From: Sternotherus odoratus | Lineage: Eukaryota > Chordata > Testudines > Kinosternidae | Direction: 5' to 3' | NCBI GenBank assembly: GCA_032164245.1 | Contig: JAVMKO010000003.1 | Coordinates: forward strand, 135,397,259-135,461,258 | DNA length: 64,000 nt | Shown: one piece after another, positions 55,901 through 64,000 of the stretch | How positions within the stretch are numbered: position 1 is the stretch's first letter | Layout of the letters: each line of letters opens with the position of its first letter | Program-made: the position numbers and the translations under genes | Notes under the pieces: generated by a model | Told to the model about the DNA's origin: nothing | The model's input: only the letters and a program-made list of their open reading frames with translations | Databases searched by the model: none

Positions 55901-58900
55901 TAGCCACGAGCCCCAGGCCTCCGGGCCTGATACAAGGTGCGACCCAGAACTACCAGGGTTGCAGGGGGCAGCCTAGGGCTGGAGATAGCAGCAGCAGGCC
56001 AACCCTCCTTGCCTGTGATGAGAAGCCATGATACTGCAGTCTGCCCCAGTGAGCGGGGGCAAGTGGTGACTGACAGTGGCACACTCTGAGGCGAGGTGGG
56101 AATAGGGGGTAGAGGGTTCCCCCGGGGAGGGGAAACCCTCACACCAAAGGGGGTACTGCAGGGGTGCAGCCCCCACAGTTGGAGGGCTCCGGGGTCCAGG
56201 AGGGACACGGGGCCAGCAAAGGAGCGGGGCATCAACCTGCGGAGGGCGCTCTGGACGCTGAAGGAGCTGATTCCCCAGACGACCAGCGGGAGGCGCCGCG
56301 GGGGTGAGTGGTGACCCCGTTACAAGCACAAAGAACCCCATGCAAGAGTAGGGTCCTGGGCAGGTGTGCACGCTTCGCAAGGAAATGCAGACACGGCAGA
56401 CCAGGGAGTCACCACCACCAGTGGGTCAACGCTAGACTACTTCTATTTCACTTCTCCTTTCATATTCAATAAATTAAGCAATAAGAATGGAGCAGGTTGC
56501 TGTGCAGCTGACGCTTGCTCAGCAGTCGGCTCTCAGAAAGCCTGAGGCATCTTTGTAAAGCCAGCGACATTGACACTCCTCTCCAGAATGAACACCTGTG
56601 CCAGTCGAACAACTGCGGCAGCAATGTTAGAAACCCAAAGATGAAAATATCCTTCAAGGAGTATATGGGCAGGGAAAGTACCTGGAGTGGCTTTTAACTA
56701 CTAGAATTATCCAGACATTAAATGAAGACTAGAGCTCTGGCTAATGGGCCCAAAATATAATGATGCAGATACAATATGAATTTGTGTAAAATGTAAACCT
56801 GCTGTTAAATCCTCAGCTGCTACCTGCATTGAAATATATTTAGAAAGTCAGTCTAACTTCTTTCTTGGCTGCTAACAAAGAATCAGACCAACAGTCCCTC
56901 TGGAAACTTACTTCAAAAGTGCTAATCATAAATAGTGACTAATTTGTGGCCACATAGGTGTCGTTCTCCTGCACAGCATCCCCTTTCAGAACTTCACTCC
57001 AATAACAGCATGGCTAGAACTCACATCCTCAGACTCCAAAAGCACAGCCCCTTATCACTTGAACTCTATGAGAATTTCCACTAGCTTCCAGCAGTATAGA
57101 GCCCATGATAAAAACTCTGTCCCTGATCCATCAATGACTGGAGCATCCGCTCAAAAAACACATGAGCGGCAGCAAAGCAGAAATACTCACGATTTCTCTC
57201 TTCTGCACACCCGTCTCTGAGGACTGACTTGCCTCCGGCGAGGGGACAGTGACTTGCCTCGTGATCTCTCTTTGATTGGAGAGTGGGCACTTGAGGGTTT
57301 CAGAATCTGGAAGGATGAGGGGAAGAGAGGCACTGAATAAAGACACCTATTCAACATTTTTTTAAAAGAAAGACCCCGTGATAATACTGGAGATGGAACA
57401 CAGAGCCTGTAGTCTCTTGAGGTTTATTTGAATCCTGCCCAGAGTAGGAGGGACTGAAAGCTGTTATCAGTGCCCTGTTGTGAAATTAGTTGGTGGCCTC
57501 AATCCAGTTTCAGATACATTTAAAAAAACATCACGACAACTGGCCTTCTAGTCAGCGGTCTCAGCAGAGAGACCGTGGGACAGCAAACAAACTACTCCAT
57601 CCCCGTAAGGGTGGTTGCCCTCAACTCACAGTAAGGCACATTGTGGAAGCAGCATGGATGGAAGCTTGCGCAGCCAGAACGAATACAAAACTTGAGTCTC
57701 AAGATCTGTCAGCTGGATTCTCTGCAATCAGGAGGCCTTTTCCCCATCCCTTGTCCGGTCACACATCTGGGTAGAGTTCCTCTAGGCTGATGACTTTCCT
57801 CAGCACTACATTCACACCACTTTTTAGTTTAAGGACCTGATCTTTCAAAAGACAGCATGCGCATAACTTTACACCTTCTGTAGAGCCTCAGGGGAGTCCA
57901 TGGATGAAATCCTGACCTTCCCGGAAATAAATGGGAATTGTGCCATTGACAACTAGGATTTCACTCAATGAGACTATTCACATGTGCAAGATATGCATGT
58001 GCGAAGTCTTCACAGGATCAGGGCTTTGAAATTGGAACACTCACAAGGTAAGGACAAGTTCTTTTCCATCTTCTGCACAATGGCTGGGTCCAACGTCAAG
58101 CTCAATGAGTATATACAATAATCTGTGCTTGCTTATTTGATTAGAATACACCTCAGATACTAGCATTCTCTCTGGTATTAAAAATGTGGAATAGAAGGCT
58201 GAAATCATTCTAATTTCATATGCAATTAAATGTATTACGCTAAAATTAAAATAGAACTTCAGCCTAAGGCTTTCATACCATCATTGGGCCTGATTTTCAT
58301 CTCACTTAGCTCAGTTTTATACCACTTCTACCAACTTCAGTGGAGTAACTTCTGATTTACCCCAGTGTGATAGGGAGAAGAAGTAGGTGCATTATTCTCT
58401 ATCTTAAAAAGCCATAAGGAACAGCCATCTTTTAAAGATTAGGCAAAAAATAGTGGCCCAGTTCCTCAGCTGGCATAAATCATAGTGGTTCTATTTTGCA
58501 GGTTATACCAGCTGAGTAGCTGGTCTTCAATTCCTTTTTGACAGAACAACAATGCAAATTACGCTCCATTCATCCCCATGGCAAAGGGAGTGATCCCAGT
58601 GGGACTGACTCAAAGTGCAGCAGTTCATCTCACCCCATGTTTGAACAGGAACACTGGAAAGATTTAGCATGTGTTATAGATGTGCAGGGTCACCGTACAC
58701 TTGGTTTCCACACCTGGAGACCCTGGGGAAAAATTCTGTTCTCAGTTCCATCAGTGTAGATCCAGAATAGTCAGTGAGTTCCTCCAGATTTACTTCTGTG
58801 GAACAGAGAAGAATATGGCTCCCTAGTTCTTTGGTCCTGCAAGGAAATTCATGTGGTGTTTCTTCCTGCATTTGGGTCTGACGGACACTAGGGAAATGAC

Positions 58901-61900
58901 ATATTGTCAACAAACCTGTTAACTGGAGTTGATGGGGACAAATCTTTTCTCCCCATCCCAGCGAAACCTGCTAGTGCGCACTAGACCCCACATTCTGTCC
59001 GTAAAGGGAAGGAAAACAGGGGCCTCAACTACACTGGTCTCAGCCGTCTGAGAAAACCCACTGTCTACACGAGATCATTTCCCTAGTGTATTTGGACTCT
59101 TATTTGTGCCCAGCATAAGCTACCAGAGCGGAAGAGCAGGTTGGGATGGGGGTCCATTGGTAAAGCTGCACATGTGAGCTTTCGCAACACCTGCAAATAC
59201 TATATATTGCCAAGACCTGCACAGTTAGCCCTTTGCTTGCATAAGCACTACATTCACTCACGTTAAAAATCCCACAAACATCGGCCTAACTTAAATAAAG
59301 GAGCTTCATAGGAAAGTGTGGATGAATAACAGTGAGCACTATAAAATGGGACTGATGGTGCCTGCCTCCTTTGTAAAACCCAGAGCTGCGAATGAAAACT
59401 GCTGCATCAGAGCTTATTATCAAGACAAAGACGTACATGGAGTGAGAGCCACACATACCAAATGCTACCTTCCACACTGAACAAGGAATGTGCTCTCTCA
59501 CACAGGTCTTGCTCCAATTCTTGCAACCTCTTCGCTTTCTCCCCTTCTGTCATGCAGGCGTGTCTGAAGACTTTACATTTAGGGGATGAATCCTGCTGGT
59601 CCTTACTCTTACAAGGAGCCCCAGTGACTCCACTGTGCAGACAGCACTGGTTTCAATGGGACTCCTCATGGAAGTAAAGCAAGCAGGTTCTGGTCCTTAA
59701 TTATCTGTTAAAAACCAACATACAGCATCTTTAAACCCTGAGGTTTAAAAGGCTTAATGCAAAAAAACTGCCCAGACAGTCCTATCAGCAAGAATAGGGC
59801 TGGGCTCCAGTGTAGATCTTTGCAGTGTTGCTGAGGCACAGCACAGATGCTTACCTGAGCCCGCACTGCCGTCTCCCACAGCTTTTGGGAGTAACACAAT
59901 AACACAAAGCAGTAAGGTTTCAAAATACGACAGACACTAACAATAGGCTAAACTCCCACAGCATGAACCAGTTCCATTGTCTGACTGACCTAGCTATCCG
60001 ACTTGCACTCGGCCTCCCCTTCCACTTGGATTCCTAGCTGTGCTCTGCACAACTCACTGGCATTGACTTGAGGTGAATGATCTGGGTGAGGAAAGTGCTC
60101 AAGCATGAGGACAGTCACTTCAGACCCACAACCCATCCTCCTGCCATGTACCTTGACAGTGGCAGGACAGGGGGCTGTAGCAGCCACACTAGGAAGTCTC
60201 CGTTTAGGTGGATTTACCACCCATTTTCCATTGTGCTATCCAGTGGCTGTGCACAAACTGAAACAGTAGAGCAGGGATGGGCAAACTTTTTGGCCCGAGG
60301 GCCACATCGGGTTTGCAAAATTATATGGAGGGCAGGGTAGGGAAGGCCCCGCCCCCAATCCGGCCCCCTACCACTTCCTGCCCCGACTGCCCCCTCAGAA
60401 TACCCAACCCATCCAATCCCCCTGACTGCCCCTTCCAGAGACCCCTAAGCACCCTCCAGGACCTCAGCTCCTACCCAATTCCTCTGTCCCCTGACTGCCC
60501 CATCCAGAGACCCCTAGCCACCCCCCAGGATCCCACCCCATCTCCTACCCAATTCCCCTGCTTCCTGTCCTCTGACTATCTCGAACCCTATCCACCCTCC
60601 CGCCCCCTAACCAGAATCCTGGAACCCCACCCCCATCCAACCCACCCTGCTCCCTGACTCCCCCCTCTAGAGTTGCCCACCACCACTACCACCACTCTGG
60701 AACTTCAACCCCCCTCGGCCTCAGCCCTCTTACCATAGCTGCTTGGCACAGCTCTGGGGAAGGGGGGGAGCACACAGCTGCGTCTTCGGGGGAGGGAGTG
60801 AGCGAGCGCGGAGCCCGGGCCCCCAGAGCGCTGCCCACATGGCATGACTCCAGGGGAGGGGCAGGGGCAGCCTCCCCGGCCAGGGGGCCAGATGGGATGG
60901 TCCCACAGGCCGGATCCAGCCTGGTGGCCATTGTTTGCCCACCCCTGCGGTAGAGGCAGGCTCTGTAACACAGGTAAGAAGCACTCTCTGCCCAGACAAA
61001 GGATTCATTCTTTGGAGGAGGAGGGAGACAAAAAGTCAGGAATAGAGAGGTAACCATGTTAGTCTGGAATAGCAGAAGTGACAAAGAGTCCTGGGGCACC
61101 TTAAAGACTAACTAAAGTATTGAAGCATAAGCTTTCGTGGGCTAATACCCACTTCATCGGGAGCGGCATGTGAAGTAACTTGCAAATGATGTCACATACC
61201 TCTCGGAAAAGGGAAGCAGCCCTGCACTTCATGAGTGCACTTGCTTTACCTTAACTGCCAACATATGGCTGGAAAGATCAAATCCAATTTCACCACAATC
61301 GAAACCTGCTCTTCACCCCCCACACCCCCTCCCCCCAAACCCCCGCTGTCACTGAAGCATATTCAGGAACTCCACCCAGAAAGGGAGTCACATTCTTAAC
61401 TCTTTGGCAACCGCAGAACTTCGCCTGCAACTTTTCAATCTGACTCTCCAAAGGGGAAGAGCCAGCAGGCTAAGGATTAAACAATAACAAAGAAAACGTT
61501 ATCTGTTGCCGCTTCTAAACCAGAGAACCAATCCTGCTGCCATCGGTGAAAGGCAGGACTCTAGCAGAACTTCCAAACCAGTTCCAGTCCTCTGCAGAGG
61601 AGACTTTGTTCACATGAGACAGCACATGCTCGTAAAACCCTGGAGACAAGCTACCGTACTTTACGTACAACTCCTCTGCAGCCTTTGTTTCAGGTCTCTA
61701 ATTGGATGCAGCAAACAGTGCACCTCTTGACAGACTTTTCTGTGCCACAGGAGGCCTTTGCAAACTAATACTCTGTTGGCCTCGTTAGGCGCATGAGGTA
61801 ATACTTTAACCCAGCGACTCAAAGAAAATAACAGAACTGCTTGCCACAAAGCCCTCACCATGTGCCTTCCACAGTGAAATTCCCCACCCCACCCCTAGCA

Positions 61901-63041
61901 GGGTTCACTCTCTCAACAGGCTGGAAGGCGGTTATGACTTTGGCAGCACAAAGAGGTTGGAATATCATCCTAATTCCTCTTCTGAGGAGTCCTCAGTGCG
62001 GGGAGAGCTGGCATAGCTGGTTCCTACACTTCCCTCCCCACAACTCCTACTGCAGAAGAGGCGGCCCAGGCAGAATACGCGCTGCCCTTGGTTATACTCA
62101 GCTGGCAGATGGTCCCTTGGAGACCACTGTCAGCAGATGCATGCTACAGCAGCCCCAGGGTTAGGCAGTGAATCAGGGAACCAGAACTGATTCCCTGTCA
62201 TCTTGGGACCACCTCTTTGCTGTCCCAACCAGGAAATCGGTGCAGCAGATAATCTGAGCCAACCACCAGAGCATGCACCTGACTCCCCAGACACCAGATT
62301 CACTAGCTCTGCTCAGTGATTTTCTTCCAGACTCAAGACTCAGCTAGCTCTTTGTTAGCAGCAGACTGGATTTTCACCCTTTGTAACAAGGAGAAGTTCT
62401 GAGCCACAAATGTTGGGTGAGGAGGGAGAGATCCTACAACTAAAAAGTTACAGAACAGGGCTTGAAAACGTGCAACACACGGTTCAAGAGAAACACACAC
62501 AGAGGCAGATTAGATGGACACACTAGGTCTGATTCTAATCTCACACTGGTTTTACTCTGGTGTAACTCCATTAACATTAACAGAATTACTCCCAAATCAC
62601 TCCAGTGTGAACGAGATCAGCCCCAGATTCCCTAGGCATTATAGAAATCATGCACTTACCTTCATTCTCATATCCCTGGCATATTTCTCCAGCTCCTTCC
62701 GTATGTCCGTCCGCATCATCTTGGCTACATTGAGGACCAGCTGCTTCCACTCAATGGGCTGAAAGCTGTGTGGCTCGTGCGGGACATATAATCCAATTTT
62801 TACTTTTTTGACTGAATGTAAATACTTTTTATAAGAATCTTCAAATTCAAAGACAAGATCGGTCAGGGTTCGATAGGTCAGAGGTTTGTCCATCAGATCT
62901 GATCTTCTGCTCATGCCCAGTGAGCCGTACCGGCCATTGCAGTAAATCCCAAGCACCACATGATGAAAATAGTTTCCTGAGAAGTGGGTTTTAAAGCTGA
63001 TTGGGAATCGTTCCACGGAAGGCTGCCCATTGGTTAAGTAT
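49832..63041 (-). CDS. VASH2: VASH2 (vasohibin-2, tubulin tyrosine carboxypeptidase), last three coding exons
   Basis: Exons at 63041-62660, 57306-57191 and 49904-49832 join in frame and encode residues equivalent to 167-355 of human VASH2, ending at exactly the human length. Vasohibins remove the C-terminal Tyr of alpha-tubulin in complex with SVBP, through a Cys-His-Ser type transglutaminase-like site. The His (human H193, second His of NYFHHVVLG, codon 62962-62960) and Ser (human S210, in LGMSRR, codon 62911-62909) are intact; the catalytic Cys lies in an upstream exon beyond 64000. VASH2 is convergent with ANGEL2, as in human. Confidence 0.95.
50299..50472 (+). mobile_element. Second palindromic tRNA-derived SINE dimer with 13-bp target duplication
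   Basis: A SINE (AGCAGCCGTGTTAGTCTGTA head; CAGCATAAGCTTTCGCG body) is followed from about 50395 by an inverted body copy (CTCACGAAAGCTTATGCTGA) ending near 50472. CTCAAGTTAAAAA flanks exactly at 50286-50298 and 50473-50485. As in the first dimer, the inverted arm lacks the head. Confidence 0.9.
52240..52330. repeat. Ancient short palindromic amniote repeat
   Basis: CCTGAGTCTTTCCTTATATC, ACACTGGTACAACACC, TTCAGTGGAGCCACTC and the inverse-like tail AGTGAAAATGAGATGCGGAT share order with segments at 54185-54290, 58283-58378 and 62522-62628. The class name is not certain (old LINE 3' end or SINE). Confidence 0.5.
55025..55228. mobile_element. MITE (CTCGTCTACACGG / TATGTCTTTAAC ends)
   Basis: AGGCCTCGTCTACACGGCC and the complement of GTTAAAGACATACCCTAA are loose terminal repeats of the TCTACAC type. 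An inner GGTGTGAAAACGCACACCCC hairpin is present. The right end is uncertain. Confidence 0.5.
55570..56324 (+). mobile_element. Solo LTR, copy 3, with perfect 5-bp target duplication
   Basis: TGTGGCGGGGTGACCACCCG start and GTGACCCCGTTACA end give canonical TG...CA termini. AGCAC flanks exactly (55565-55569 and 56325-56329). A TATAAGGGC box lies near 55739. It is in opposite orientation to copies 1 and 2 and antisense to VASH2. Confidence 0.8.
57191..57306 (-). CDS. VASH2: VASH2 penultimate coding exon (basic Ser/Arg-rich tail)
   Basis: The 116-nt exon encodes ILKPSSAHSPIKERSRGK, SLSPRRRQVSPQRR and VCRREK. It lies between TCCTTCCAG and GTGAGT and ends two bases into a Ser codon. The tail is basic and disordered-looking, consistent with microtubule binding reported for vasohibins. 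Confidence 0.93.
60272..60947 (-). mobile_element. Non-autonomous hAT-like element with 7/8 target duplication
   Basis: CAGGGATGGGCAAACTTTTT at the left and TTGTTTGCCCACCCCTG at the right are inverted. CAGTAGAG (60264-60271) and CGGTAGAG (60948-60955) flank it. It is the same family as 22963-23561, in reverse, and equally C/G-rich inside. Confidence 0.8.
61043..61165 (+). mobile_element. Single tRNA-derived SINE (Cry-like)
   Basis: GGTAACCATGTTAGTCTGGA head, TGACAAAGAGTCCTGGGGCA body and CATAAGCTTTCGTGGGCTAA tail are nearly identical to the first arm of the dimer at 34502, so the two belong to the same subfamily. This copy is monomeric. Confidence 0.85.
62660..63041 (-). CDS. VASH2: VASH2 coding exon with catalytic His and Ser
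   Basis: The exon starts after a CATATCAG acceptor with the last base of an Ile codon and encodes YLTNGQPSVERFPISFK, SGNYFHHVVLGIYCNGRYGS, VKIGLYVPHEPHSFQPIEWK and YARDMRMK, ending in phase 0 at a GTAAGT donor. Similarity to vasohibin-2 is near complete; residues such as FHH fit VASH2 better than VASH1 (FRH). Confidence 0.97.
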
Positions 63042-64000
63042 CTGATATGCGTTGTGTCAAGGCAGCTCTGAACAAAGGTTGTAAAGCAAATATTGTTAGA
63101 AGTCCTCTTGCGCCTTCCACCCCAGGGGCTCTGACTCCTTTGCAAAAACATTCACTCCCACAATGCCCCTGTAAGGTAGGTATTATAATACCCATTTTAC
63201 TGACTGGTGGATGAGGCACAGAAAGTTTATGTCCCGTGCCCCAGGTCATGCACCAAGTCAGTAGCAGAGCCAGGAAGAGGCCTGACTCCCAGTGCCCTGA
63301 CCATGCCTGTAAAAAAGGCAAAGCCAGATCAGTATGCAGGAAAACTAGCACATGCCCCCAGCATTCGTTCCTTCAGCTAATACCAATGCAGGGTTCCTCA
63401 GTTCCACACTCCCAAGAACCTTCCTTTGGTTTCATTTCGGAGCTGGCTGCCGCTCAGAGTTTTCCATCTCTCCACAGCCTTCCGATGCTATGAAAGATCC
63501 CACTCCATAGGTCTCATTTGAAGAGGTTTTTATTCCTCCAGTTTAGAAACTCCCCTTTGTTCTATTAACCAGTGCCATGTGAGTGTTTTGGTCCTCAGAT
63601 AGCCCATTAAATGCATGAAACAAGAGCGGCTGGACTAAAGAAAGGATTCACTCCAGACACTGGCACAAAGATGACCAGCAGTAGCCATCTTTGAACCTGA
63701 CCAAATGCACCTTGCGAAGTTTCATGAAGAGAACTGCCCTATAGCAACATACTACAGTACTCTACAGGGAAGCTACATGTAGATCATTTCCTCAGCCCCT
63801 GCTAGCGCCACCCCTGTGAGATCATTTCTGGAGTGGCTCGCTACAGATTCGGGACTGGTGCTGGTTGGTTCCAGTGGGAGCCAAATCCAGCCATCCTTTG
63901 CCAGCAAGGAGATTGGACAAGATATGGTCTTAAACAGGGAACAGAAATGATCCTGACAGCCTTGTGCAGGCAAGTCTCCCTCTGAGTATTAGGACAGATG
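63042..64000 (-). other. VASH2 intron upstream of the catalytic exon (partial)
   Basis: A MIR-like SINE occupies 63170-63312. No further VASH2 exon is readable up to the window edge; the exon carrying the catalytic Cys must lie further right. Confidence 0.7.
63170..63312 (+). mobile_element. MIR SINE, well preserved core
   Basis: GTAGGTATTATAATACCCAT, ATGAGGCACAGAAAGTTTAT and CAGTAGCAGAGCCAGGAAGA appear in MIR order. This is the best preserved MIR-like copy in the window. Confidence 0.75.

Larger units (their letters stand above)
49905..57190 (-). other. VASH2 intron before the last coding exon
   Basis: This 7.3-kb intron holds a palindromic SINE dimer (50299-50472), a (GAA)n tract near 50621-50642, palindromic ancient repeats (52240-52330 and 54185-54290), an inverted-end MITE (55025-55228) and a solo LTR (55570-56324). 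Positions 50800-52200 and 52550-54150 show no feature I can assign. Confidence 0.6.
57307..62659 (-). other. VASH2 intron between the catalytic and tail exons
   Basis: A hAT-like element (60272-60947) and a SINE (61043-61165) are clear. Palindromic ancient repeats lie at 58283-58378 and 62522-62628. Positions 58900-60260 and 61200-62500 are unassigned; a C-rich tract is at 61315-61345. Confidence 0.6.

Noticed and set aside
34502..61165. tRNA genes at the SINE heads
   Set aside because: The GTAGCC...TTAGTCTG heads are diverged tRNA-derived SINE promoters and cannot fold as a tRNA.
63042..63151. N-terminal extension of the VASH2 catalytic-exon ORF to an upstream Met
   Set aside because: Vasohibin similarity begins exactly at the AG acceptor at 63042-63043. 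The upstream part is intron.

Overview
The window is vertebrate nuclear DNA, most likely from a cryptodiran turtle. Coding sequence is split into short exons with GT-AG introns. The intervening DNA holds CR1- and L2-clade LINE remnants, MIR-like SINEs and many small DNA transposons. Several copies look like the Cry (tRNA-derived) SINE that I associate with hidden-necked turtles. No bacterial, phage or CRISPR features are present. The species call rests on repeat families recognised by eye.

Three genes are readable, arranged RPS6KC1(-) / ANGEL2(+) / VASH2(-), which matches the amniote gene order I know from human chromosome 1q32. RPS6KC1 contributes only its first two coding exons (10384 down to 3091); the rest lies left of position 1. 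ANGEL2 is complete in nine coding exons (21503 to 40673). VASH2 contributes its last three coding exons (63041 down to 49832) and a long 3' UTR reaching a poly(A) signal at 45625-45630; its N-terminal exons lie beyond position 64000. RPS6KC1 and ANGEL2 are divergent, about 11 kb apart, each with a GC-rich promoter. ANGEL2 and VASH2 are convergent, about 5 kb apart.

The gene products act separately: an endosomal PX-domain pseudokinase (RPS6KC1), an RNA 2',3'-cyclic phosphatase of the CCR4/EEP fold (ANGEL2) and a tubulin detyrosinating carboxypeptidase (VASH2). I see no functional link beyond shared, conserved neighbourhood.

The remaining sequence is mostly transposon-derived: hAT-like elements with 8-bp target duplications, Tigger-like elements at TA sites, PIF/Harbinger-like elements at TTA sites, LTRs of at least three families, and tRNA-derived SINEs, two of which are palindromic inverted dimers flanked by long target duplications. 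The points most worth a second look are a perfect 27-bp x5 coding minisatellite in ANGEL2 exon 2, two in-frame splice donors at the end of that exon, a repeated YY1-type motif array in the ANGEL2 promoter, the palindromic SINE dimers, and a tight G-quadruplex motif in the VASH2 3' UTR.
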